Shown: positions 36,126 through 46,270 of the stretch, piece by piece | How positions within the stretch are numbered: position 1 is the stretch's first letter | How the letters are laid out: each line of letters starts with the position of its first letter | Source of the DNA: JABMPR01 sp964508765 | Lineage (GTDB): Bacteria; Fidelibacterota; UBA8477; JABMPR01 | Length of the DNA stretch: 64,000 bases | Direction of reading: 5' to 3' | NCBI GenBank assembly: GCA_964508765.1 | Contig: CAZDVD010000013.1 | Location: 1-64,000, forward strand | Translations under genes and position numbers: made by a program | The notes under the pieces: model-generated | The model's input: only the letters and a program-made list of their open reading frames with translations | What the model was told of the DNA's origin: nothing | Databases searched by the model: none

Positions 36126-39100
36126 CGTAATAATATCATCTTCCGTGTATGATATTGATCATCAATCTTTAGTCGATAGATATAGACACCACTGCTCCGT
36201 CCTGTTGCGAGCCAGTCAAATTTGTGATTGCCAGAACCAAAATGATTATTCTTGATTAACTCTTCTACAACCCGCCCTCTTATATCATAAATCGTGAGGG
36301 ATACTCGGGCCTCCAATGGAAGAGAAAATGGTATTATCGTGACCTCATTGAAAGGGTTGGGGTAATTTTGACCGAGAGCAAATTTTCTTGGGATTTCCGG
36401 GAAGGCATTCCCAGGATCTACTGTGAGTACAAACCTTGGCCTATCCCCACTGCCCTTCTTCAATAGGTTAAAGGGCTTTATACGTGTGAGTGCTTTGGAG
36501 GGCATGGTAGAATCCAAAGTTTTTCTGGATAAGCTAGCATGATCGAACTCATAGTAGTCTTGAGTGGACAGATCAATCTCAACTCCTGTATTTATATCTT
36601 CCAGCGTCAGAGTCCACTCTGGATGCATGTCATCAATCCGTGGCCATGAGATACGATAAGAATCTGAGAATGGCTCGCTTTCCACATGACCATCAACATA
36701 GACGGGGATTTCAAGTGGAAGGCCGAAACGATAGGGTTGAGATTGAATGGCGAGATAATTGTCATCATAGCTCTGAGTATATAATTCAAGATAGGTATTC
36801 GTAGGTGGGACTAAATAGTACGCATCGTAGGTGTCTTTATTAATGGACCCCATTTCGTTAAATTGAATATGAGTGGTAGCGCCGAGTGTGTCAGCCTCAA
36901 GAAGAAACATAATCAGTGGATTCAATTCGTTGGCTTGTTTATAGAAAACGCCACCCGTGGTCTTGGCAGTTTTTGGAACTTTTAAGGATGGACTTGATGC
37001 ATTCGCTTTCACCCAGAAACCTTGAAACGGTGGTATCAAACCATCACCCAGCGAACCAGATGATCCATTCCAGGTCAGATAAGCTCCACTCCCGGAGTTG
37101 GCTGTATGATCCCAAATATAAATCACATTGTCCATATTGGTTTTGGTCCATCCCGCATCATCCCAGTCAATGCTGGCGGCGAATGGATTTCCAATCAGAT
37201 TCCACCCTGTATCTGCTGCAGATGTATAAGTTACGCCAAAATCGAAGGTACCAGCTGTCCCCTCCTCCTCGGTTCCAGTTACATCCAGAGTGATAGGAAG
37301 TGAGTTTGAATAAGCGGCTTCACCACCAATGGAGCCAAATACATACACAAATAGTCCTCGACCTGCTGTCGTACTATTTGTTGAATTAGTAGGTTTTCTC
37401 CAGCGTTGGTTGTCTGTCCCAGCATAAGTTTCATCGTAATAAAGGATCGAAGGGGAACCCGTCGCAGAGTCAGATCCTGTATATCCCTGGGTAAAAATAT
37501 TATTAAAGAGATCTCCATAAGTTGATGCAACGGGTGAAGCCAGAAGACGCCACCCTGTTGAACCTATTATCTCTCGCTCAGATCTGATGGTGCCTGAGGT
37601 AATCGACTTGGTATTGGCGATGAGTGAGTACCCTGAAGGAATGATGAGACTACCGCTTGTTAGCGTGAGCGTGCTGGTTATCTCTGTATTTCCATCAATT
37701 CGGACGCCGGAGGAATTGTCAACCGTCAAATTATAGAGTGTTAAGGGGCTGCTTAATATTTGTTGGGATGTACCATTCATTTCATAGTATTTAATACTGT
37801 TTGTCGCGATACCCAGATCACCTTTCACCCGGACAGTATCATTGGCTCCACCACTCATTTCACCACCACCCAGCAGATCCCCCAAAACATCAAAACTTAT
37901 GCTTCCAGTAAGGCTCACATCTGCGCCCGATTCGATGGTGAGTGATGATACTTGCTGATTATCAGTGCTGATGAGGGGATATCTCGTTCCATCCGCTGGT
38001 ACAGCTGGTATGAGCACCGCATCAGTTAGGGTTGGGATGGCATTTGCATCCCAATTCACAATAGTATCCCATCTCGTGGTGTAGGTATCATTACCGGGAT
38101 CACTTTCCCAGATATTCGTATAGGCATTGAATTGTACAGTCGCTTCATCCGTCATATTATTCCCATTCAGAACACCTGTAATGGTGGCGACTTCAACTGT
38201 GGAGGATGATCGTAGAGATTGAGAATAAGTTCCATCCCCATTGTCCGTAACAGAGCCTATTAATGTTCCTGCAGTAGAAACCAGATTTACAGTTTCACCA
38301 CCACTGGTATGATTGTTACCACCAGCATCTTTAATCTGAACTGTGATGATCGAAGTGCTTACTGCGTCATTTTCCAAAACGGTTGGGTTGGCAGTGATTG
38401 TTGACCTGCCAGCACTGGCAGGTCCAGATTCCACGGTAAAGGTGTTGCTGGTACCATAAATGTTGCCTGAGGTATCTGTGGCAGTGATGGTATAATTACC
38501 AATACTGCTAATCGCCATCGTGTATGATGAAAGAACTCCTACAGTAAAAGCTGAGGTCGTACCCCCGCCATTGCTCAGTGTTCCAGTAGAAGTAATATCT
38601 GCAGTACTGGCAAAATTGATATCTGCAGTTTGAGTACCATCTACTGCAGAAACCTTAATATTGAAATCCACACCGGCTGTTTGTGTCAGAATATTACCAC
38701 CGCTCAGTTTTTCAAGGAGGAAGGTGGTATATTGACCGGCCACACTGGTGGAAAAAGAGCTACTCACTGCTGAGGTTAGAACTGAGCTGCTGGTCGTGAG
38801 GACAAAATCATCAGCGGCATCAATGGCTAAATCGCTGAAGGAGACCTGCCCTGAGGCATCAGTATTTAAACTTGTGGTTCCGGAAAGTGTACCCGTCCCA
38901 GACGTAATGGCGATGGAAACGGAAGTTCCAGCGATTTCCATTGTGTTTCCACCTGCATCTTGAATTTCTGCAATAATCGTTGGCAGTGTCTCATCCACAG
39001 TCCCATTGGTAGGTTCTTGAGTGTAGATCACCTTGGTTGGCAGTCCAGCAATCATGGTCATAGTACCGAAATTCGTGGTGCTATTGGGACCCGTTGTACC

Positions 39101-42100
39101 TGTATTGGTGATATTGCCAGTATTGGGTACAAGCCCTGAGGTTGGTATAATATTTAAGCCACTAAATACCAACTCACCTGGTTGACTTGCCGTCGTAGAA
39201 ACTGCATCGATAGTAAATGTAACTGTAGAGTCTGTCCACGATGTATACACAGCATGCAGGAGTGTTGAGGTCCCATAAGCTTCTTGAGCAGTCACAGAAG
39301 GAACAGCTCCAGCAGTATCCCATACGTAGCCTGATGGAGCAGTGAAAACAATGGTCCCGTATAAAGTCAGTTCTCCTGCTACGTCTTCGGTGATACGTGG
39401 TCCGGTCAGTGCGGTGTAAGCGGTATTGGTGTAATCATCGGCTGAAATTGCTTCTCCACCGGTTGCCTTCGCTAAAAGATGTATACTAATGGCATACTTA
39501 TCAGAGATATAGTGCTCGATGCTTTCTCTTTCAGTATCAGTGAGATGCCGGTTATAGTGAACCATCTCGGCAATCATACCATCCCAGCCACCACCATCAC
39601 TCTGACCTAGAATAGCTTTTGTTGCACCTACAATAACCCCATCGGGGGCATCTCCAGCGTAGGAGGGATTATTCAAGACGCCATCGACATAGAGGTTCCA
39701 GATTTCGCCATCTTTCCAATCCATACAAATAATTTGAGCCACAGTACTTTGCTGGTCGGCTGAACTTTCCATCTCATTGGCAACTACGTCTTCCCTGACT
39801 GCCGCCTTAATCACATTTAGACCTGAGGCATTATCTCCAACGGCATCATATCGCAATGACATTGAATAATCTCCGTCAGCAGCATTCCGAGTGCACCAAA
39901 TCCCTTTGTCGGTAGAGGTAATATCAGATTTTACTACGAAAAATGTCGTGAATTCTGTAAGCCCATCGATGTATAATTCACCGTCACCATCTGCTAGGAA
40001 CTCACCTCCACCAGACCATTCAATGGCACTTTCACCATTCAACCCTGCCACCGTCTCTCGCCAGAGAGGGGCCCCAGTATTGTTGATGAAATCTCTGCCG
40101 TTCCCACTCTGATCTTTCCATACCTGGACATCATCCCCATCCACAGCCGGGTCATCACCTCCATTGTTCGTATAGACACCTTCGTTGGAGTTTAACCATA
40201 AATCCAGACCAGAGATGGTGGCAGGTTTCCCAGATGCAATAGAGCGGGTTTTGATATTACTCGCACTGGCCGATGTGTCGTAAGCTATAAATGATATGAC
40301 ACGCGTGGGTGTATGTGGCGTTGCTAATAAGTTCTCATAGATAACCGCCCTCACAGCAGTCTGGTAATTACTTAATGTCGTATTACCTGAGAGCAGCATT
40401 TTTCCAAGGCCACTATACCAGGTTCCCGTGATACCATAAATACTCGTGTAACCCAGGCTGTCTTCAGAAATATGATAATTGGTTGTGATTTGAATGGCCA
40501 AACTATCCAAGCTTGTATCATCACCATCACTGATGGTTAAAGAGTCAGTAAGAGCAATAGCCCCAGCCCCTGCAAAATAAACCTGTCCGGCAGCTTCCAT
40601 GGTCGCCAGCATGGGTGCATCGTTGACAGCAGTTACGCTCAGATTTCGTGTGGAAGTATCACTATGTGCCAGCCCATCACTTACATAAAAGCTGATGGTG
40701 CGAGTGGATTCATCTGGATCTGGATCCAGGTTATCATAGGTGACAGATCTGAGGGCGGTTTGGTACTCTGTCTTGGAAGCAGTTCCAACTAAGAGCAATT
40801 CGCCATATACACTGCTCCATGTTGGAGTAATACCGAAAGCAGATGTAAAATCCAGTTTATCCTCACCACTGATATAATTGGTTGAAATTGTGACCCAGGC
40901 ACTATCCAAATAATAGTCATCCACATCTGAAATAACCAGGGTTGAAGTCATTACTGTATCTGGATCACCATCCGTATAGGCAAGGGTGGTTCCTTCTATA
41001 CTGGAAAGTGCAGGAGCCAGATTAGTAGCTCCAATGGTAATGTCTCTAGTCACAGTTGGGCTGAATCCCGTTCCATCGCTTACTTTGAAGCTAAGGGTGC
41101 GTGTGGCAGTTGAGGGGGATACATTGGAGTTCTGGTAGTAAATTTCCTGGATAGCTGATGCATAGTCAGCCAAGCTGGCATTCCCTGTGAGTCTGAGAGT
41201 ACCCGTTGTCTCAGCCCAGAAGCCTGTAATCCCACTGGTGGTGGTGTAGGTCAGTGTATCTTCACTACTTAAATAATTTGAACTGATCCAGATGTTTGCA
41301 CTATCCAGATTAAATTCGCTATAATCATGAGAGGTGATGCTGGCAGTCACCTGAGTTGCAGGATCACTGGATTGGTAAGAAAGTGCAATGGACTCAAGGT
41401 CCGATATAAAGGGTAACTCATTAGCAGTGGAAACGGTGAGAAAAGATGCCGGGGCAGTCATATTGTTGTACTCAGTTGATATCCAGTCTGCACTTAACTC
41501 CACACTGGATATGCGAACTTCATCTATGAGACCATCCCAGGAGCTGGTGGCGCCATCCTTGGAGCCCTTGCCAATGAGTAACTTTGTACTCTTATTAGTA
41601 GTTCCACTTCTTGAAGTACCCCATGAAGGTGTATCCAGACTACCGTCAATATAAAAATTTGTGGCTATTCCATCGGTTTGAGCCATGGTGAGATATTGCC
41701 AGCTTAGTGTAGCGGAACCGTTGCTGGATTCATGTCTTTGCTTATTGTTGGTTCCTAACAGTGAAGAGGTTCGGAAAACGTTGGTCCCGCCTCCCTTTTC
41801 ACCAGCGGCATCCTGTCGAATCATCATACGACGATCAAGTGCATCTGGATCATTTCCGTAGATCAATCCTTTATCGGTTCCCAGTGCATCTGCCTTGGCC
41901 CATAGGGAAATAGTAAAGGCTCCTAAACCATTGAGATAGGTTCCCGCCTTTAGTTCCTCCAGATCGTCGCCATCACCATCAAATTCTCTGGCTGCTCCAA
42001 GGTACCCACTACTGTTGGCAGCGGTGTTGTGATCAGTGAGCGTGTAAGCTCCGGCAGCATCCGTGAGATCATCCAGATGCCATACTCCAAGATAGTTACT

Positions 42101-42517
42101 GTTCCAGGTTAGCGTATCAGAAGGATCAGTATAAACGCCAGATTTGCCGAAGTACAGAAATATCGAACTATCCATTGTGGGGGTAAGTGTCGGCAGACTT
42201 ACCCAGCAAAGCAAATCCCCTGTCGTCGGAGTATAATTTTGTAACTCATGTGTTAGCAGGGTGGAACTATCGGATTGAGTAAAAAGAATGTCATAACCGG
42301 AAGGACTGACAACGCCCCCTCCATTACTGGTTGATTTTAAATCAGCCTCGGTAAGTTTGATCATAACAGGAAAATTAATATGATCAGAAGAGCCACTAAT
42401 CTGTGAACTGTTCAGTGTGATTAATTTCCGATGCTCATAACCAGCAGGTTGAGCAAACAAGCCTCCACTAAATAGTAGCAACAGGCATAGAATCAAGAGC
42501 TGACTCTGCCTACCCAT
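36122..42517 (-). CDS. Giant multidomain adhesin with T9SS sorting domain
   Basis: About 2131 residues from the ATG at 42517 (an in-frame TTG at 42538 is possible). After a signal peptide, residues 30-110 look like DUF2341, then a LamG/concanavalin-like domain (GVWHLDDLTDA, about 150-365). Three tandem cadherin-like repeats of about 120 residues follow (each with LDSAxxxISxNYxSxEDxL and SFxVSDG), then a second LamG domain (GLDLWLNSNEG, about 780-1000), then invasin/Big-type Ig repeats (PTIIAEIQDAGGNTM; TIITVQIKDAGGNNH). The C-terminal third has a beta-helical passenger-like stretch and ends with LGQNYPNPFNEVTIIPF and the sorting-domain end HTRKMILLR. It would be a cell-surface adhesin anchored or released by T9SS. 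It is the first gene of the pilus-like cluster and overlaps the next gene. Confidence 0.85.
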   Translation of the reverse strand: MGRQSQLLILCLLLLFSGGLFAQPAGYEHRKLITLNSSQISGSSDHINFPVMIKLTEADLKSTSNGGGVVSPSGYDILFTQSDSSTLLTHELQNYTPTTGDLLCWVSLPTLTPTMDSSIFLYFGKSGVYTDPSDTLTWNSNYLGVWHLDDLTDAAGAYTLTDHNTAANSSGYLGAAREFDGDGDDLEELKAGTYLNGLGAFTISLWAKADALGTDKGLIYGNDPDALDRRMMIRQDAAGEKGGGTNVFRTSSLLGTNNKQRHESSNGSATLSWQYLTMAQTDGIATNFYIDGSLDTPSWGTSRSGTTNKSTKLLIGKGSKDGATSSWDGLIDEVRISSVELSADWISTEYNNMTAPASFLTVSTANELPFISDLESIALSYQSSDPATQVTASITSHDYSEFNLDSANIWISSNYLSSEDTLTYTTTSGITGFWAETTGTLRLTGNASLADYASAIQEIYYQNSNVSPSTATRTLSFKVSDGTGFSPTVTRDITIGATNLAPALSSIEGTTLAYTDGDPDTVMTSTLVISDVDDYYLDSAWVTISTNYISGEDKLDFTSAFGITPTWSSVYGELLLVGTASKTEYQTALRSVTYDNLDPDPDESTRTISFYVSDGLAHSDTSTRNLSVTAVNDAPMLATMEAAGQVYFAGAGAIALTDSLTISDGDDTSLDSLAIQITTNYHISEDSLGYTSIYGITGTWYSGLGKMLLSGNTTLSNYQTAVRAVIYENLLATPHTPTRVISFIAYDTSASASNIKTRSIASGKPATISGLDLWLNSNEGVYTNNGGDDPAVDGDDVQVWKDQSGNGRDFINNTGAPLWRETVAGLNGESAIEWSGGGEFLADGDGELYIDGLTEFTTFFVVKSDITSTDKGIWCTRNAADGDYSMSLRYDAVGDNASGLNVIKAAVREDVVANEMESSADQQSTVAQIICMDWKDGEIWNLYVDGVLNNPSYAGDAPDGVIVGATKAILGQSDGGGWDGMIAEMVHYNRHLTDTERESIEHYISDKYAISIHLLAKATGGEAISADDYTNTAYTALTGPRITEDVAGELTLYGTIVFTAPSGYVWDTAGAVPSVTAQEAYGTSTLLHAVYTSWTDSTVTFTIDAVSTTASQPGELVFSGLNIIPTSGLVPNTGNITNTGTTGPNSTTNFGTMTMIAGLPTKVIYTQEPTNGTVDETLPTIIAEIQDAGGNTMEIAGTSVSIAITSGTGTLSGTTSLNTDASGQVSFSDLAIDAADDFVLTTSSSVLTSAVSSSFSTSVAGQYTTFLLEKLSGGNILTQTAGVDFNIKVSAVDGTQTADINFASTADITSTGTLSNGGGTTSAFTVGVLSSYTMAISSIGNYTITATDTSGNIYGTSNTFTVESGPASAGRSTITANPTVLENDAVSTSIITVQIKDAGGNNHTSGGETVNLVSTAGTLIGSVTDNGDGTYSQSLRSSSTVEVATITGVLNGNNMTDEATVQFNAYTNIWESDPGNDTYTTRWDTIVNWDANAIPTLTDAVLIPAVPADGTRYPLISTDNQQVSSLTIESGADVSLTGSISFDVLGDLLGGGEMSGGANDTVRVKGDLGIATNSIKYYEMNGTSQQILSSPLTLYNLTVDNSSGVRIDGNTEITSTLTLTSGSLIIPSGYSLIANTKSITSGTIRSEREIIGSTGWRLLASPVASTYGDLFNNIFTQGYTGSDSATGSPSILYYDETYAGTDNQRWRKPTNSTNSTTAGRGLFVYVFGSIGGEAAYSNSLPITLDVTGTEEEGTAGTFDFGVTYTSAADTGWNLIGNPFAASIDWDDAGWTKTNMDNVIYIWDHTANSGSGAYLTWNGSSGSLGDGLIPPFQGFWVKANASSPSLKVPKTAKTTGGVFYKQANELNPLIMFLLEADTLGATTHIQFNEMGSINKDTYDAYYLVPPTNTYLELYTQSYDDNYLAIQSQPYRFGLPLEIPVYVDGHVESEPFSDSYRISWPRIDDMHPEWTLTLEDINTGVEIDLSTQDYYEFDHASLSRKTLDSTMPSKALTRIKPFNLLKKGSGDRPRFVLTVDPGNAFPEIPRKFALGQNYPNPFNEVTIIPFSLPLEARVSLTIYDIRGRVVEELIKNNHFGSGNHKFDWLATGRSSGVYIYRLKIDDQYHTRKMILLR

Positions 42518-42580
42518 ATTATCACTCGTTTTATTCAACTTGTTTATCCGGCACTCCCTTACGATTTAAGCCAACCCATT

Positions 42581-42609
42581 TTATTATCAACATATATGCC
42601 AAGCGTCAA
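42581..42609 (-). promoter_or_regulatory. Promoter of the adhesin/pilin operon
   Basis: On the minus strand TTGACG (42609-42604), 17-base spacer, TAATAA (42586-42581), 64 bases before the adhesin ATG. A TTGGC follows the -35 closely, as in the other two promoters. Confidence 0.6.
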
Positions 42610-42915
42610 CAGTATTGAAAAGTTAGTAAGTTACCCGCTTAACAGTTATAATATTTATATCACTTCTCATTGTTTTTTCTATACTTACATGTCTATTAAA
42701 TTTCTTCATAAACCAACACGACTTCCAATATATTCCCCTGATGAAAGCAACATAACATAATACAATCATAAATATGTGACAGAACTCATAATGCAGAGTC
42801 AGTTTTTAATGACAATTTTTATCCGGATTTGTCATACACATTATGGTTCACTCGAAGAGGGTATGCTACAGACACATTGTGTTAGGTAAGATTGGTTACG
42901 AGTGAGGGGATATAA
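42610..42915. other. AT-rich intergenic stretch
   Basis: About 300 bases between the adhesin promoter and the terminator of the upstream gene. Very AT-rich; no ORF or RNA seen. Regulation of the adhesin operon could act here. Confidence 0.4.
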
Positions 42916-42940
42916 AAAAAGTCCTGAACCAGGACTTTTT
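42916..42940 (-). terminator. Terminator after the first PilX-like paralogue
   Basis: Perfect hairpin AAAAAGTCCTG / CAGGACTTTTT with a 3-base loop; works on both strands in principle. It is 27 bases past the stop at 42967. A close copy follows the second paralogue (44704-44729). Confidence 0.85.
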
Positions 42941-42966
42941 AGTTGAAATAAATTGTAAATCTGGGC

Positions 42967-43881
42967 TTAGTCTATGCGTGCCCATTCCTGTACTTGCTTG
43001 GGCCAGTCATAATCCTCATAGGCACCAAAACCATTCTGCCACTGATAGTATTCACCATGTTCATCATCAGTAAAATTCATACTTCTCTCTAGTACAGCTG
43101 TCCGCGCAACCACTGGTCCGCTCAGGATACCATTGTACATCCGGATGGTACCAGCAGAATAAATGGCACCTTCAATCTCATCGCGGTAGGTTGACCAGTA
43201 ACCATAAAATGTGAAATCAGAATTTGGATTGGTGAAGACCAATGCTGGCATATCTCCGCCCTCATCAGCTTTGATAACATTATGCTTCCAGAAGTCAATG
43301 TTGGTACCAGTGAAAACAAGCGTTGTATTTTCAAGGTCTACGCTTTCAAAAATTAGGTTATTACCTTCGAACACATGAACCCCTTCCGACAGATCCCAAT
43401 CACGAAAGGTGCGTGAATTGTCATAGTGGATCTCATCAGCGATATTCATAAAATAATTAATATCGACTGTTGGGAGGAATCCAACTTGTGATCTAACCTG
43501 ATGCTGAGGTTCTGGGCTTACCGTATTTCCTTGAGTATAAAAAGTACCGCTTGTGGCGACGGCTCGTTTGAAGTGATGATCCTCCTCAAGACTTAAGACC
43601 AATCCAGTTTGTTCATCACCATCAGATTTAATAACGCTTAATTTTTGTGAGGTGCTATCAAATGTAGCGGTAAGATCACCAGCGCTATAGCTTCCTAAAT
43701 TGTCACCACCTGTATTAATTCTCCAGAGAGCGACATTTGCGAATGATTCGACTTCAACTTGATCCCGTACCTTTTCGACAGCTGTCTGAGTATCCAGATT
43801 AACAATAGTAGCCAAATTCAGTACTCCCAGACCGGTAGCACTAAAAATAACAGCGGTGATCATAATAGCGACGATATACAT
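42967..43881 (-). CDS. PilX-like pilus-associated protein, paralogue 1
   Basis: A 304-residue protein with an N-terminal membrane helix (MYIVAIMITAVIFSATGLGV) that resembles the hydrophobic helix of type IV minor pilins of the PilX kind, but without a clear prepilin peptidase site. Residues 30-115 are nearly identical to those of the paralogue at 44761 (for example DQVEVESFANVALWR). The middle (about 130-230) is divergent. The C-terminal part is conserved (EGAIYSAG, SGPVVARTA, YDWPKQVQEWARID). The repeated EGAIYSAG/GPV pattern recalls beta-helical, bactofilin-like or DUF4900-type proteins. Function unknown; the company of two prepilins suggests a pilus or secretion-related role. Confidence 0.65.
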   Translation of the reverse strand: MYIVAIMITAVIFSATGLGVLNLATIVNLDTQTAVEKVRDQVEVESFANVALWRINTGGDNLGSYSAGDLTATFDSTSQKLSVIKSDGDEQTGLVLSLEEDHHFKRAVATSGTFYTQGNTVSPEPQHQVRSQVGFLPTVDINYFMNIADEIHYDNSRTFRDWDLSEGVHVFEGNNLIFESVDLENTTLVFTGTNIDFWKHNVIKADEGGDMPALVFTNPNSDFTFYGYWSTYRDEIEGAIYSAGTIRMYNGILSGPVVARTAVLERSMNFTDDEHGEYYQWQNGFGAYEDYDWPKQVQEWARID

Positions 43882-44703
43882 CAGACGGTTCTCATCATCA
43901 TATTATTGCTTCTGTAGACATACGATTCCAATATAAACATTTTTCCAGGGTTAAGTGAAATAACCTCTTGAAAGTGGTACAATTGAAAGTTGATTTTTTG
44001 TTGCCGCATAGTCCCTAGTAGATTCAAAAGTTATGCCATTTTTAGACAATTTTGCTAACCCCTTATCCTTCAGACATTTGCCAGTAAGAACTAAACGATT
44101 AATTGATGATAATATCGTAATCATTGACACATAATGCGACACTTCTAGGTGTTTTGTGTCACATTTATACAACAAATGCTATAAACACTTCAATCATTTT
44201 TCAACAATTTATCATAAATCTACAGATAATAACGATGGCTTATTTTAATATTAACAATGGTTTACTAAACAATATCTGGGCATCTTTAGCTGGAAGTCAT
44301 CGCTTTTGCTCTCGCTCACAAAAACTATCATTAATTTGCGAAAGTAATAAATATATGACACTTTTGAACGATTTCAGGAGAAATCGATATACTAATTATA
44401 TAGGTATAAAACTACTTCTAGGATGATATTTTAACTTCATTCAGAAAATAGATCAAATAATTTTTTTTAACGAAATAAGGCATGAGTCAATGAGCAAATT
44501 GGAAAAATGGGGTCGAGCCCCCTACTCTTTTGAGATAATTACTCATCAATATACTACATATGGAGAATAATCTCCAGACACCCACTATCCCTTCTCTCAT
44601 TCGCATGTGTTCGGGTTTTAACCAATTCCTTGGCGAAGAACATTTTTTCAGGGTAATTGGGTTTAGCGGTCGAGCCTCCTTGATATCATCGAAAGAGGCA
44701 TAT
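43882..44703. other. Intergenic stretch between the two paralogues
   Basis: About 820 bases of AT-rich DNA without a supported gene. A 100-codon plus-strand frame at 44124-44426 has no similarity I recognise, no ribosome site of note and low-complexity AT-rich codons. Only the first 40 bases upstream of each paralogue are alike (ATGAGAAC...ATGTATATCGTCGC pattern). Confidence 0.4.
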
Positions 44704-44729
44704 AAAAAAAGCCCTGAATCAGGACTTTC
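44704..44729 (-). terminator. Terminator after the second PilX-like paralogue
   Basis: On the minus strand AAAGTCCTG, ATT loop, CAGGGCTTTTTTT. Near-copy of the hairpin at 42916-42940, including the flanking TATAAAAAAAG on the plus strand, so it was probably duplicated with the gene. Confidence 0.8.
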
Positions 44730-44760
44730 ATAAATGCAGGGGCATGGTGGAGATGAGATA

Positions 44761-45681
44761 CTAATCGATGCGCGCCCATTCCTGGATCTGCTTTGGCCAA
44801 TCATAATCATCATAATTGCCAAATCCTAAATTCCATGCGTAATATTCATTCCCATCATCATCAAGCATGTCAATGTCTCTACAGATTCGGGCAGTTTTTG
44901 ATATCACCGGACCAGTAAACTCACCTTTATGCAATCTCACATGTCCTGCCGAGTAGATGGCACCTTCTATATGGATTTCATCACCATATCCCTGGTCAAA
45001 ATGGGTATCATTATATACGTTGGTGAGGATTATTGCAGGTAATGGAACGCCTCCGATAATTTGAGCCTTCAATTTGACATTATCTTTTGGTTGAATATCA
45101 TACCCTGTAAAAACCAGAGTAATATTTTCTTTGTCAACATTGTGAATTTCAAGATAATTGCCATGAAAAATATTGATTCCCTCAACAACATCATCGTTAT
45201 GGATATGCTCATTCCATAACCATACCTCTTGGGCAGCATTGGCTACGAGATAGGCCATATCAACTTGTGGTAAAAAATCCATATCCGTGCGAAGCTGATG
45301 AATTGGCTCTTCACTAATGGTTTTACCGTTATTGAAGTCAATACCATATTGAGTAGCCACAGCACGTTTGAAATGTGAGTCTTCTTCAAGATCCAGAATA
45401 AGCCCAGTTGTCTCATCATCTGTAGTCTTGACAACAGTCAACCTTTGCAAAGTAGTATCATAAGAAGCCGATACATTTCCTACGCTGTATGTACCAAGGC
45501 TATCCCCTCCTGCATTGACACGCCAAAGTGCCACATTTGCGAATGACTCAACTTCAACTTGATCCTGCACTTTTTCCACTGCTGCCTGGGTATCAAGATT
45601 AACAATAGTAGCTAAATTGAGTACTCCCAAACCGGTAACACTGAAAATAACAGCGGTGATCATGATGGCGACGATATACAT
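44761..45681 (-). CDS. PilX-like pilus-associated protein, paralogue 2
   Basis: About 306 residues from the ATG at 45681, the position homologous to the start of paralogue 1; the frame is open 20 codons further (45741). The N-terminal helix MYIVAIMITAVIFSVTGLGV differs by one residue from its neighbour, residues 20-80 are almost identical, the central part (about 125-235) is strongly diverged, and the end YDWPKQIQEWARID is again conserved. The mosaic similarity suggests tandem duplication followed by change or exchange of the middle segment. No catalytic motif seen. Confidence 0.65.
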   Translation of the reverse strand: MYIVAIMITAVIFSVTGLGVLNLATIVNLDTQAAVEKVQDQVEVESFANVALWRVNAGGDSLGTYSVGNVSASYDTTLQRLTVVKTTDDETTGLILDLEEDSHFKRAVATQYGIDFNNGKTISEEPIHQLRTDMDFLPQVDMAYLVANAAQEVWLWNEHIHNDDVVEGINIFHGNYLEIHNVDKENITLVFTGYDIQPKDNVKLKAQIIGGVPLPAIILTNVYNDTHFDQGYGDEIHIEGAIYSAGHVRLHKGEFTGPVISKTARICRDIDMLDDDGNEYYAWNLGFGNYDDYDWPKQIQEWARID

Positions 45682-46270
45682 CTTTAGATCGTTCTCATGA
45701 GGATGCTGGAACTGATGATTGTTTGATATCGCATGTCCCAATATATTTCAATAATTGTGCCATAATTTGTCATATTTCGTAATGCACTATCCTTCAGCCA
45801 CTTAGACCTATCCATGTAAATGCATAATTCATAAAACCACCGTAAGTTTCGATATTGAGATGATCACAATTTTTCTTGAAACAGGATCAATTTTCATCCA
45901 TAAATAAATGATTACTCTATATATTACAGTAGTTTATAAAGATATTTTCCAGGTCAAATCAAGTCGATACGTCGCTTTTCCACTTGGTCATAACAATGAC
46001 CGGATTTATCCAAAAGCAGTGAAAATATGACACATATTGACTATGCTCGCCTTCTTCACTAATTTTTTATATTACTTTATTATACTAGATAAAGGGTGAA
46101 CATATCTATTTCATCTTGAAAGTTAGTCATAAATATTTTTTTTGTTTAAAGGAGAAAAGTAAAATCCAAATGAGGATGTCTTGATAGGAGGATGAAATAT
46201 TTATTGCGTGTAGAACCGGAGGCTGGAAGGTTTAATTAAAGGATACCAGCTGCTTTTGAAGTGGATAATA
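45682..46270. other. Intergenic stretch upstream of paralogue 2
   Basis: About 590 bases, AT-rich, between the prepilin genes and paralogue 2. No ORF or RNA that I can support; probably holds the paralogue's promoter. Confidence 0.4.

Noticed and set aside
44124..44426. Plus-strand 100-codon frame between the PilX-like paralogues
   Set aside because: AT-rich, no ribosome site, no recognisable protein pattern.
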